From Psychrobacter urativorans (GTDB lineage: Bacteria; Pseudomonadota; Gammaproteobacteria; Pseudomonadales; Moraxellaceae): a DNA stretch of 64,000 bases. The stretch lies in the NCBI RefSeq assembly GCF_904846695.1, contig NZ_CAJHBR010000001.1, forward strand, positions 1 through 64,000. The letters run 5' to 3'. The position numbers were made by a program, and so were the translations under genes. The notes below the pieces were generated by a model, which was not told the DNA's origin, ran no database searches, and saw only the letters and a program-made list of their open reading frames with translations. Shown one piece after another: positions 45,246 through 54,493 of this stretch; the stretch's first letter is position 1, and every line of letters starts with the position of its first letter.

Positions 45246-46547
45246 GAGACCATCCCAGATTCTGTGTAACTGCCATTTAGATTAAATGCTTACTGATACG
45301 GTCATCAAACATAATCATAAAACGATTCAGAGCAGACGTCCAGTTACGGATTGGCATCGACCACTTTTTGGATGCCTGCTGGGTTGCCAGATAGACTACC
45401 TTGAATGCTGCCTGATCAGATGGAAATACTTTACGCTTATTCACCGCCGTCCGAATCACACTGTTTAGCGACTCTATCGCATTGGTGGTATAAATCACTT
45501 TTCTGATGTCTTTCGGGTACTCAAAGAACACCGTTAAGCCCTCCCAGTTATTACGCCAAGACTTGACCACGTGCGGATACTTATCCCCCCACACCTCATC
45601 AAAGTGCTCAAGGTTGGCCTCTGCTATCTCAAGCGTATCAGCGCCGTAGATGGCTTTTAAATCAGCTGCTACGGTCTTCTTATCTGTCCACGGTACGAAC
45701 TTCATTGAGTAACGCACCATGTGTACGATACACAGCTGAACCTGAGCGTTGGGGTAGACGGTGTTGATGGCATCAGGGAAGCCCTTTAAGCCATCGACAC
45801 AGGCAATGAGTATATCTTGTACCCCACGGTTTTGTAGTTCAGTTAGAACACCCAGCCAGAACTTAGCGCCTTCATTCTCTGAGAGCCACATACCAAGCAG
45901 CTCTTTCTTACCGCTAAGATTGACGCCTAGGGCTAAGTAAATGGCCTTGTTGATGATCTGCTTGTCTTGACGTACCTTAACAACAACGCAGTCTAAATAG
46001 ACGATAGGATAAACACTGCTCAGCGGCCGGTTCTGCCAAGCGGTGATGTCCTCTAATATGTTATCGGTGACTCTTGAGACAAGAGAGCTTGAGATGTCGA
46101 CATCGTAGAGCTCTTTAATGCTCTCTACGATCTCAGTGGTGGTTTGACCCTTGGCGTAAAGGAATATGATTTTATCATCGAGACCTGAGATACGGGTTTG
46201 ATGCTTACTAACGAGTACAGGCTCAAAGTCACCATGACGGTCTCTTGGGGTGGATATCTCAAGATCGCCTGTGTCACTGCGGACGGTCTTTTTAGTGTGC
46301 CCGTTACGCTTATTAGATTTATCCGCCTTTTCATGTTTGGGGTAGCCGAGATGGTCTTCCATCTCAGCCTCTAAGGCAGTATCGATAAAGGATTGCATGA
46401 GCTGCTTTTGGAAGTCTTTGATGTCATCAAAGCTTTTCATGCTACCAGCCATTTGCTCGGCCAGTTTTTTAATGTCAGATTGAGTAGTCATTGCTTATTC
46501 TCCGGTTAGTGGATTATAAGCAGTTACACAGTTTTTAGGAAACTCCC
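45246..46547 (-). mobile_element. Complete IS256-family insertion sequence
   Basis: 1302 bp. It carries one transposase gene, 28-bp imperfect terminal inverted repeats (45246-45273 and 46520-46547, 20 of 28 positions matching; the inner CTGTGTAACTGC is identical) and is flanked by the 8-bp target duplication TGGTTTTG at 45238-45245 and 46548-46555. All three are expected for the IS256 family. It sits in the spacer between the lipoprotein and the zinc-ribbon-like gene and breaks neither of them. Confidence 0.93.
45277..46491 (-). CDS. IS256-family transposase
   Basis: 404 residues, full length for the family. DDE residues sit in 'SVYPIVYLDCVVVKVRQDKQ' (first Asp), 'ILIACVDGLKGFPDAINTVY' (second Asp) and the Glu of 'YTTNAIESLNSVIRTAVNKR', the family signature. 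The N-terminal 'LMQSFIDTALEAEMEDHLGY' and 'STPRDRHGDFEPVLVSKHQ' also match. It cuts and pastes the element through a circular intermediate. The ATG is preceded by GGAGAATAAGCA on its own strand. No frameshift, so it may be active. Confidence 0.97.
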   Translation of the reverse strand: MTTQSDIKKLAEQMAGSMKSFDDIKDFQKQLMQSFIDTALEAEMEDHLGYPKHEKADKSNKRNGHTKKTVRSDTGDLEISTPRDRHGDFEPVLVSKHQTRISGLDDKIIFLYAKGQTTTEIVESIKELYDVDISSSLVSRVTDNILEDITAWQNRPLSSVYPIVYLDCVVVKVRQDKQIINKAIYLALGVNLSGKKELLGMWLSENEGAKFWLGVLTELQNRGVQDILIACVDGLKGFPDAINTVYPNAQVQLCIVHMVRYSMKFVPWTDKKTVAADLKAIYGADTLEIAEANLEHFDEVWGDKYPHVVKSWRNNWEGLTVFFEYPKDIRKVIYTTNAIESLNSVIRTAVNKRKVFPSDQAAFKVVYLATQQASKKWSMPIRNWTSALNRFMIMFDDRISKHLI

Positions 46548-46598
46548 TGGTTTTGCGCTCTTAACTCACTAGTTAGTATCAAAATCCTATCTATAATT

Positions 46599-46928
46599 TC
46601 ATTCATTTTTTAAAAAATTAACAGAGTCATCATAATATGTCATGTCAATTAATTGATTAGCATCTTTAGGTAATGTATCCGAAGAGTAGTCAGTGATATC
46701 TCTGTTGCCAAAATTATAACTTACACCAAGAAGCTGCTTGTCACATTTTATACATTGATATTTATTACCTCTTATACCAATAGGAATTGCTATAGATTTG
46801 CAAGGACAATTAACACTGTGCTCTTTTAAAAGCATTACATTCATAAGCATTGGGTCACTAGTATCACCTTTATAATCCACTTTGGATTTATAACTGAATA
46901 GCGACAGAAGCCTTTTAGTGAAATCCAT
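46599..46928 (-). CDS. Small zinc-ribbon-like hypothetical protein
   Basis: 109 residues. Four Cys in CPC (VNCPCKSIAIPIG) and CIKC ('NKYQCIKCDKQLLGVSYN') could bind one zinc. The rest is polar, without signal peptide or membrane helix. AAGG lies a few bases before the ATG at 46928. It is intact although the IS256 element inserted just downstream. Sequence is AT-rich and Asn/Lys-rich compared with neighbours, perhaps acquired. Family not recognised. Confidence 0.6.
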   Translation of the reverse strand: MDFTKRLLSLFSYKSKVDYKGDTSDPMLMNVMLLKEHSVNCPCKSIAIPIGIRGNKYQCIKCDKQLLGVSYNFGNRDITDYSSDTLPKDANQLIDMTYYDDSVNFLKNE

Positions 46929-47334
46929 AAGAACCTTATTGAAACTGTTGCTTTAACTAAGTTTACTGTATGCTCTACAGATCCTGTAAATTAGACTATA
47001 TCCTATACCTAATATGAGCTTAATGATAATAATTATTATGCCAATATCATTGGGAAGCTACAGAATAATGATAATAATGAAGCTCTAAAAATACTTCGAA
47101 ACAGCACTTACTAATCCCGCATAGGCAGCATTTATTACAATTAGTTACTCAGTATACGACTGTAAGTATTGCTAGCCAAGCTATATGCATTTTGCAGATT
47201 ACAGGCAACAGTATATTATTGACGGTCAAATCAGTGTAGCTTTGAGCAGATAATGGTTACAGTCTGAGTCAAATAAATATTTCAATAAAAGTAATGAATA
47301 ACCTCGTTGGCTCCCATTACACACTCAAACAGAG
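46929..47334. other. 406-bp gap upstream of the orphan gene
   Basis: AT-rich, no assignable gene. The orphan gene's promoter must be here. Frames are short and broken by stops. Confidence 0.4.
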
Positions 47335-47366
47335 CCAAAAAATCCCGCACATGGCGGGATTTTTTG
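47335..47366 (-). terminator. Rho-independent terminator downstream of gltA
   Basis: AAAAAATCCCGC (47337-47348) pairs with GCGGGATTTTTT (47354-47365) around a small loop. T runs exist on both strands; on the minus strand it terminates gltA, whose stop is 34 bp upstream. Confidence 0.9.
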
Positions 47367-47399
47367 ATTTAACAATAGGCTTAATAGAAAGTCATAACC

Positions 47400-48695
47400 T
47401 TACTTACGATCTTTAACTTCTACGAAGTCACGATGAGTCTCACCAGTGTACAACTGACGCGGACGACCGATTTTGAACGGTGCGCTATGCATCTCAAGCC
47501 AATGGCTGATCCAACCTGAAGTGCGAGCCAATGAGAAAATAACTGTAAACATTGAAGTTGGGATACCTATGGCTTTTAGAATAATACCAGAGTAAAAATC
47601 AACGTTTGGATATAAGTTACGCTCAATGAAGAACGGATCTTCTAAAGCGATTTTCTCTAGAGCCATAGCCAATTCAAGCTTAGGATCGTTAATACCAAGG
47701 GCAGTAAGTACTTCATCACAAGTCTCTTTCAATACTTGTGCGCGTGGATCGAAGTTCTTGTAGACACGATGACCAAAGCCCATTAGTTTCACTTCACGGC
47801 TTTTTACTTTTTCCATAAAGGCTGGTACGTTTTCTACGGTACCGATCTCATCCAACATCTCTAGGACTGCTTCGTTAGCCCCACCGTGTGATGGACCCCA
47901 AAGTGCAGCAATACCAGCAGCGATACAAGCATAAGGATTTGCGCCGGTTGAGCCAGCCAAACGTACAGTAGACGTAGAAGCATTTTGCTCATGATCAGCA
48001 TGCAAAGTAAAGATTTTATCCATGGCTTTGGCGATGATTGGATTAACCTTGAAATCAACGTCAGCAGGAGTAGCAAACATCATGTAAACGAAGTTTTCAG
48101 CATAATTCAAGTCATTACGCGGGTACATGAAAGGTTCGCCTTTTGAGTATTTATAACTCATAGCAGCAAGGGTTGGCATCTTTGCAATCAAACGAATAGC
48201 AGTAATTTCGCGATGATGCTCATTATCGACATCTAAGCCTTCATGATAGAACGCTGATAAAGCACCAACGACACCAACCATGATAGCCATAGGATGCGCG
48301 TCACGACGGAAACCTTCAAAGAATTTACGTAATTGATCATGTACTGCTGAATGCTTACGAACCTTTTCATAGAAGTCTGCTTTTTGCTCAGCATTGGGCA
48401 GTTCGCCATGAACAAGCGCATAGGCCACTTCTAAGTATTCAGCATTGTTAGCCAATTGATCGATAGGATAGCCGCGATATAGTAGTTCGCCTTTACCACC
48501 GTCAATAAAAGTTATTTTTGATTCAACAGGAGCAGTTACTTTAAACCCAGGATCATAAGACCAGTAGCCGGCTTCTTGTAAAGCAGCAATATCTAGAACC
48601 GGGCGCCCTAAAGACCCCTTGATAACTGGAAATTGGTATTCCTTACCGTCTACATTTAGTGTGGCGTTATTATTAGCTTTGATGTTATCAGCCAT
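47400..48695 (-). CDS. gltA: Citrate synthase (type II)
   Basis: 431 residues. Condenses acetyl-CoA and oxaloacetate. The N-terminal zinc-like domain of the hexameric gram-negative type is present ('[20 protein letters not shown]'). Catalytic residues: His of [17 protein letters not shown], His of '[20 protein letters not shown]' and the Asp of [24 protein letters not shown] precedes the ATG. Divergent from sdhCDAB across a 1-kb spacer, the same arrangement as in Pseudomonas and Acinetobacter. Type II enzymes are inhibited by NADH. Confidence 0.98.
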   Translation of the reverse strand: MADNIKANNNATLNVDGKEYQFPVIKGSLGRPVLDIAALQEAGYWSYDPGFKVTAPVESKITFIDGGKGELLYRGYPIDQLANNAEYLEVAYALVHGELPNAEQKADFYEKVRKHSAVHDQLRKFFEGFRRDAHPMAIMVGVVGALSAFYHEGLDVDNEHHREITAIRLIAKMPTLAAMSYKYSKGEPFMYPRNDLNYAENFVYMMFATPADVDFKVNPIIAKAMDKIFTLHADHEQNASTSTVRLAGSTGANPYACIAAGIAALWGPSHGGANEAVLEMLDEIGTVENVPAFMEKVKSREVKLMGFGHRVYKNFDPRAQVLKETCDEVLTALGINDPKLELAMALEKIALEDPFFIERNLYPNVDFYSGIILKAIGIPTSMFTVIFSLARTSGWISHWLEMHSAPFKIGRPRQLYTGETHRDFVEVKDRK

Positions 48696-49722
48696 AAGTT
48701 CCTCTCTATTGGTTTTACATTATTAGCATAAAATACTGGCGATATATGATTATTACATCATGGCCAGATAAACGAACAAACGAACAAACTTAACTATGCT
48801 TAGATTGAAGCTATATTAGCAGTAAAGAGTAATGGTTTGAAAAGACTTTTACTAGTAAATCCTCTGATTCACGTGGTTTAATGGGCTTTGCAGCTACTAA
48901 TTTTTGTATCAAAATATGTCTACTTAGTAATTTTAACTGTTTTCTAATGTTAATCAGTAGTTAAAAAATCCTCTTTAGCTAAATAACCACGCTATATAAT
49001 TAGTAAGATTTTATTAACTATTATAATTATTATCAAAGCTAGCATAGACAGGATATGCTCAACAGCGAAACACTGAAGCAATAATTCAGCGCAAGTGACA
49101 TATAATAGTAGCGGCTGAATTTTCTAAATCCAAACTATTTTCGATTCTCTAAAGTATATTCGGTATTTAGGGGATAAATTTGTATTTCAGGCATAAGCAT
49201 TTTATAATTGGCATAATTTGGCTGATACTAAAGATGCGCAAATAAAAAGTATCTGCTTTAGTTTTAATACTTTATTTTAGCTTGTTAGTAATTGCTGTAA
49301 AAACTTATACTTTGTTACGATTAATTGACTAATTTATAGCTTTAACAACGGTTTACGCCTTGAATGTTGAGCCCGATTATCCTATTTTGATAGTGCTGGC
49401 TATTTAGTCCTACTTAACAAAAGATGACAAATAAAAGTTATCTTTTTTGCGTTAAAGGGCATAGATAAGATTTAATTAACACTATTATAGAATGGTCACT
49501 TGATAATAATGACTGTTATGAATATCAGATTGGTTCTATTAGTTATTCATAATGAGTTACAGTGCTGCTTATAAATAAATTAGACAAAATTAATTTGCGC
49601 AAAGTTAGTAAAGTCAGCTAGCTCTTCCTTATTTTATTCGTCCTGTGTAGTGTTAAGTGTGTTTGTAGACGATCATCAAACCATAAGCAGCTACCGGATA
49701 TAACCACAAAAGGATGCCCGCT
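48696..49722. promoter_or_regulatory. 1-kb AT-rich divergent spacer between gltA and sdhC
   Basis: No real gene. Start codons of gltA and sdhC face away from each other, so promoters of both TCA units lie here. Many T/A tracts and TATAAT-like stretches prevent a single promoter assignment. Its length leaves room for regulator sites or a small RNA, but none could be recognised by eye. Confidence 0.55.
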
Positions 49723-50103
49723 GTGAAAAGCAACCGCCCCATAGATCTGCCTTTGAGCCAAGTGATTAGCGTCAATGCAAAGTCGCCTATTGCCGTAGCT
49801 TCAATTCTACATCGCGTCTCTGGCATTGTTTTATTTTTACTTATTCCTGTCATGCTTTGGCTATTACAGACTTCATTAGCCTCGCCTGAAAGCTTTGAGA
49901 CCGTTTTTGATAACGTTCTTGTACGTTTTGTGGCTTGGATATTCGTCGCCGCTATTGCTTATCATTTTGTGATGGGTATGAAGCATTTATTAGCTGACAT
50001 GGGTATGAATGAGAGCTTAAAATCTGGCCGCACAGCTGCTGTTGTTGGTTTTGTCATCGCCGCGATCTTGATTGCCGCGTCATTTGTATGGGTGATGTTC
50101 TAA
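49723..50103 (+). CDS. sdhC: Succinate dehydrogenase cytochrome b556 subunit
   Basis: 126 residues from GTG 49723, with AAGGA nine to twelve bases upstream. An ATG at 49714 three codons earlier is possible but sits right on that site. Three membrane helices. The conserved 'SILHRVSGIVLFLLIPVMLW' holds the quinone-site Ser and Arg, and 'YHFVMGMKHLLADMG' holds the heme-b His. It anchors SdhAB to the inner membrane. Its stop overlaps the sdhD start (TAATG). Confidence 0.93.
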   Translation: MKSNRPIDLPLSQVISVNAKSPIAVASILHRVSGIVLFLLIPVMLWLLQTSLASPESFETVFDNVLVRFVAWIFVAAIAYHFVMGMKHLLADMGMNESLKSGRTAAVVGFVIAAILIAASFVWVMF

Positions 50104-50510
50104 TGATCAAAAATGATTCAGGAATTAAAAGCGCCACTGGTTTAACTGGCTCAGGATCACGCGATTGGATAGTGCAACGCTTCGGTGCTGTGGTATTAGC
50201 CGTCTATAGTGTCGTGCTGCTAGGGTTCTTTTTAACGCACAGTGATGTCAGCTTCATTGAATGGTCAGACTTTATGACTAGCTTGCCAATGCGCTTATTT
50301 AGTTTAGTGGCTATTATTGCACTGGCTGGCCATGCATGGGTAGGGATGTGGACAGTATTTACTGACTATATTACTACTAATAAGATAGGGCCAAAAGCTA
50401 GTGGTCTGCGCCTGATCTTACAAGCTTTGATGATAGCCGCTATTTTAGTTTATGTATTCTGGGGCGTCATGATCTTTTGGGGTAATGGCTTCGGGGTCAT
50501 TGCGGTTTAA
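50103..50510 (+). CDS. sdhD: Succinate dehydrogenase hydrophobic membrane anchor subunit
   Basis: 135 residues from ATG 50103, sharing one base with the sdhC stop. Three membrane helices; the N-terminus 'GLTGSGSRDWIVQRFGAVVL' and 'IALAGHAWVGMWTVFTDYI' (heme His region, then Asp-Tyr near the quinone site) are typical. Completes the anchor with SdhC. Spacer of 193 bp to sdhA. Confidence 0.93.
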   Translation: MIKNDSGIKSATGLTGSGSRDWIVQRFGAVVLAVYSVVLLGFFLTHSDVSFIEWSDFMTSLPMRLFSLVAIIALAGHAWVGMWTVFTDYITTNKIGPKASGLRLILQALMIAAILVYVFWGVMIFWGNGFGVIAV

Positions 50511-50703
50511 CTTTACTAGTTAGAAATATTTTTAATGTATAAATAGTGATGGACTGCCAAGTCAAGTTTATTGAGGATGTGGATGTTTAAAAGCAACTAC
50601 GCAATACCATATAAGTAAATCAGCATAAGCAACTTGGTAAATATATTATTTGGTAGCCCGTGTATTGACTCCGCAAGCATTAACAAGCATTAGGAAAACC
50701 GTA

Positions 50704-52554
50704 ATGGCAACTAGACAAGATAATACTATCAGCAATATAAAAACCCTAAATTACGATGCGATCATCGTTGGTGGTGGCGGGTCAGGTATGCGTGCCTCAT
50801 TACACCTAGCTGAAGCAGGTATGAATGTCGCGGTACTTACCAAAGTATTTCCAACGCGCTCACACACTGTCGCCGCTCAAGGTGGTATTGGAGCCAGCCT
50901 TGGCAACATGAGTAATGATAACTGGCATTTTCACTTTTATGATACTGTCAAAGGTTCAGACTGGTTAGGCGATCAAGACGCTATCGAGTACATGTGCCGC
51001 GAAGCACCAAAAGTGGTTTATGAGCTTGAGCATATGGGTATGCCGTTCGATAGAAACGAAGATGGTACGATCTATCAGCGTCCGTTCGGTGGTCATACTT
51101 CAAACTATGGTGAAAAAGCCGTACAACGCGCTTGTGCAGCAGCTGACCGTACTGGTCATGCAATGCTACATACTTTATATCAAAAAAACCTTGAACAAGG
51201 TACACAATTTTTTATCGAGTGGATTGCGCTTGATTTGATCAAAGATGAAGCTGGTAACATTAATGGCGTTATTGCTCTTGAGCAAGAAACAGGTACAGTC
51301 GCCGTATTCCAAGCCCCTATTACTGTATTAGCAACTGGCGGAGCTGGTCGTATCTTTGCCGCCTCTACTAATGCTTATATTAATACTGGTGATGGTATTG
51401 GCATGGCGGTTCGTGCTGGTGTCCCTCTACAAGATATGGAGTTCTGGCAGTTTCATCCAACGGGTGTTGCCGGTGCCGGTGTACTGCTGACTGAAGGTTG
51501 TCGCGGTGAAGGCGCTATCTTACGCAATAAAGATGGTGAAGCTTTCATGGAGCGTTATGCGCCAACTGTAAAAGACTTGGCGCCTCGTGATTTAGTTTCG
51601 CGCTCTATGGATCAAGAAATTAAAGAAGGTCGTGGTTGTGGTCCTAATGGCGATTATATCGTGATGGACATGACGCACTTAGGTGTCGAAACTATTATGA
51701 AACGCTTGCCATCAGTGTTCGAGATTGGTAAAAACTTCGCTAACGTAGATATCACTAAAGAGCCTATTCCAGTTATCCCAACCATTCATTATATGATGGG
51801 AGGTATTCCTACTACTATCCACGGTCAAGTGATCACCCCTGATCTAGAAGCAGGCACTGATGAAGAGGGCAGATATACTGAAGGCACTGTAGTTAAAGGT
51901 CTTTATGCTATTGGTGAATGTGCCTGTGTAAGTGTGCATGGTGCCAACCGTTTAGGCACTAACTCACTGCTTGATTTACTGGTCTTTGGTCGCGCTGCGG
52001 GCAAACATATCGTTGACGAATATCATCATGCCGATCATACCTACAAACCGCTTGATCCGCATGTACTTGATTTTACCGTTAACCGTTTAGACAAGTTACA
52101 ACAATCCACTGAAGGCTACAACGCACAAGATGTGGCTGATGAGATCCGCGAAATCATGCAGAAGCATGCTAGCGTATTCCGTACGCAAGCTATGATGGAT
52201 GAAGGGGTTGAAAGAATCTTAGCGCTAGGGGATAAGATTGACCAAATTCACCTTACCGATAAGTCACAAGTGTTTAATACTGCGCGTATTGAGGCCTTTG
52301 AAGTAGCTAACTTATACGAAGTAGCTAAAGCTACTATGGTATCAGCCGCTCATCGTCATGAAAGCCGTGGTGCGCACAGTGTAGCGGATTATGATCGCCC
52401 AGAAGATGATGATTATGCACCAAACGGTCGTAACGACCACGATTGGATGAAGCATACCTTATGGTATTCTAAAGATAATCGGGTGGTTTATAAGCCAGTT
52501 CGCACTGTACCCTTGACCGTAGATTATATTGAGCCAAAAGTTCGCGTCTATTAA
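50704..52554 (+). CDS. sdhA: Succinate dehydrogenase flavoprotein subunit
   Basis: 616 residues from ATG 50704 with AGGA eight bases upstream; the frame is open further left to 50650 without a better start. Oxidises succinate to fumarate. FAD dinucleotide motif AIIVGGGGSGMRASLHLAE, covalent-FAD His in FPTRSHTVAAQGGIGAS, substrate and catalytic residues in 'QFHPTGVAGAGVLLTEGCRG' and 'IHYMMGGIPTTIHGQVITPD', then 'VHGANRLGTNSLLDLLVFGR'. The C-terminal 'RNDHDWMKHTLWY' is typical of the proteobacterial enzyme. Confidence 0.98.
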   Translation: MATRQDNTISNIKTLNYDAIIVGGGGSGMRASLHLAEAGMNVAVLTKVFPTRSHTVAAQGGIGASLGNMSNDNWHFHFYDTVKGSDWLGDQDAIEYMCREAPKVVYELEHMGMPFDRNEDGTIYQRPFGGHTSNYGEKAVQRACAAADRTGHAMLHTLYQKNLEQGTQFFIEWIALDLIKDEAGNINGVIALEQETGTVAVFQAPITVLATGGAGRIFAASTNAYINTGDGIGMAVRAGVPLQDMEFWQFHPTGVAGAGVLLTEGCRGEGAILRNKDGEAFMERYAPTVKDLAPRDLVSRSMDQEIKEGRGCGPNGDYIVMDMTHLGVETIMKRLPSVFEIGKNFANVDITKEPIPVIPTIHYMMGGIPTTIHGQVITPDLEAGTDEEGRYTEGTVVKGLYAIGECACVSVHGANRLGTNSLLDLLVFGRAAGKHIVDEYHHADHTYKPLDPHVLDFTVNRLDKLQQSTEGYNAQDVADEIREIMQKHASVFRTQAMMDEGVERILALGDKIDQIHLTDKSQVFNTARIEAFEVANLYEVAKATMVSAAHRHESRGAHSVADYDRPEDDDYAPNGRNDHDWMKHTLWYSKDNRVVYKPVRTVPLTVDYIEPKVRVY

Positions 52555-52645
52555 TATTAAGCGTCAACTGATTAGCAGATAAGTAATCATTCATTATTCA
52601 TTTATTAAAAGATGACCGCCAGCTACAAGTTTATGCCAGCGCCGC

Positions 52646-52675
52646 GCTTTTATTGATAAGCCTATTGATAAAAGC
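52646..52675 (+). promoter_or_regulatory. Intercistronic hairpin between sdhA and sdhB
   Basis: GCTTTTAT (52646-52653) pairs with ATAAAAGC (52668-52675). Neighbouring GCCAGC and GCTGGCG can extend or compete with it. No T run follows, so it is a possible mRNA processing or stability element. Confidence 0.45.
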
Positions 52676-52735
52676 TGGCGCAACCATAAAGCAATTCTTG
52701 TACGCTCGCCCTCACTTAGTGTGGAGTTTAGTATT

Positions 52736-53446
52736 ATGAGCAGAGGTACTCGCACCATCGAAATTTATCGCTACGATCCTGACAAGGACGCAGCGCCACG
52801 TATGCAGACTTATACCATTGAGCTATTAGACTCTGATCGTATGTTACTCGACTTGCTATTACGTCTAAAAAAGCAAGATGAAACTATTACTTTCCGTCGC
52901 TCTTGTCGTGAAGGTATCTGTGGCTCTGATGGTATGAACATCAATGGTAAGAACGGTTTGGCTTGCTTGCTGAACATGAATACTTTACCTGAGAAAATTA
53001 CTATCCGTCCCCTCCCAGGTTTACCTGTAGTGCGTGATTTAGTCGTCGATATGAACCAGTTCTATGAGCAGTATGAGAAGGTTCATCCTTACTTAATCAA
53101 CGATCAGCCAGCACCACCAACTGAGCGTCTACAGTCGCCTGAACAGCGTGATAAACTTAACGGTCTTTACGAGTGTATCTTATGCGCTTGCTGTTCTACT
53201 AGCTGCCCATCATTTTGGTGGAACCCTGATAAATTCTTAGGCCCGTCAGCACTGTTGCATGCTTATCGATTTGTAGCAGATAGCCGTGATAATGATACTC
53301 AAGCCCGTTTGGCACGTTTAGATGATCCGTTTAGCTTATTCCGCTGCCGTGGCATCATGAACTGTGTATCAGTGTGTCCTAAAGGTTTAAATCCTACACA
53401 AGCGATTGGCCATTTGCGTAATATGCTAATTGACCAAGCAGGGTAG
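52736..53446 (+). CDS. sdhB: Succinate dehydrogenase iron-sulfur subunit
   Basis: 236 residues from ATG 52736 with GGAG nine bases upstream. Three clusters are visible: 2Fe-2S in CREGICGSDGMNINGKNGLA, 4Fe-4S in 'CILCACCSTSCPSFWWN', and 3Fe-4S ligands in 'CRGIMNCVSVCPKGLNP'. It passes electrons from FAD in SdhA to quinone at SdhCD. A terminator follows. Confidence 0.98.
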   Translation: MSRGTRTIEIYRYDPDKDAAPRMQTYTIELLDSDRMLLDLLLRLKKQDETITFRRSCREGICGSDGMNINGKNGLACLLNMNTLPEKITIRPLPGLPVVRDLVVDMNQFYEQYEKVHPYLINDQPAPPTERLQSPEQRDKLNGLYECILCACCSTSCPSFWWNPDKFLGPSALLHAYRFVADSRDNDTQARLARLDDPFSLFRCRGIMNCVSVCPKGLNPTQAIGHLRNMLIDQAG

Positions 53447-53505
53447 TATCTAGCCAATAGTTGCCGGCAACAGGCAATAGAAGCTATCTAAAAAAACACA
53501 GCATA

Positions 53506-53538
53506 AAACATCGTCAGTAAGCTGGCGGTGTTTTTTTT
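53506..53538 (+). terminator. Rho-independent terminator after sdhB
   Basis: AACATCGTCAG (53507-53517) pairs with CTGGCGGTGTT (53522-53532) with two G-U pairs; eight T follow (53531-53538). It suggests sucA onward has its own promoter. Confidence 0.85.
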
Positions 53539-54493
53539 GGTTTCAGGACATTGAGTAGGGTGTGGTAGACGGCAAGAATCTGCTCTAGATAGTTATTGGC
53601 AGCTAGCCCTTGAAATTGATTAGAGTTGTTATGGTCAGCTCGAGTACAAGTGACTAGCTTAGTTATCGACACTATTAGCCATAACCAGCTACTATGACTG
53701 CTATCTATCTGCTTGTAATTTTATAATAGCGTCGCGTTGATAGCCTGTAAAAATCTATTTTTTCTTAACTAATGAGCAATAGCTAGTAAAATGCTGATTT
53801 TCTACACAATATTTATGATTATTACCAATTACCAAAATAATATAGCGAATTAAAGCCACTATTTTTATAATAGCTGTAAAAACATGCAAATAAAAATGTT
53901 ATCATAGTCACCGTGCTCAATATGAAGGCTATAATGAATATTTATTACATAAATACCTAGTATTGAACAAACAAACTACCTCAGGTAATTTTTGCATGTT
54001 ACCCTAAGCAGCAATGTATGTTTAGCACAAAAACAGCGTATATTGATCAAGGAAGAATTTTTGCAGCAGGAAATAGCTGATCTATCGGCTAGCTGAATAC
54101 CTTAACTATCTACCAATTATTTATCAAAGTTATATTGAAGTTACGATGCTAGCTCATCAAGGTTTTAATAGTGAGCTATGATAATAGGATTAGGTATTAA
54201 TCTATTAGTTATGGCTGCTTTTAGTATATAGCAATCGATTTTGTGAAACGAGGCTGAAAACAAGACCGGACGTTCACAATTAATGATAACTATAAACTTA
54301 GTAGTAACTGGTTTGATGTATTTATTAGTAAAATAACCATCAAAGTAAGTGACCACATAGCCACGATAAGCAACTACATTCCGAGTAACTACTTTCTGAT
54401 GGTATACGCCAACTGTCCAAGTGCTTAGCATATGACGGATCACACAACAATAAGCACAATTCCATTCATTTATCTATCAAATAGACGATTATT
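53539..54493. other. 955-bp spacer between sdhB terminator and sucA
   Basis: AT-rich, with sucA promoter(s). A 92-codon minus-strand frame (54165-54443) lies here; it has a GTG start, no Shine-Dalgarno and no recognisable domain, so I do not call it a gene. No regulator site recognised. Confidence 0.5.

Noticed and set aside
54165..54443. 92-codon minus-strand frame upstream of sucA
   Set aside because: GTG start without SD, no recognisable domain, lies within the presumed sucA promoter region. Could be revisited if conserved in relatives.
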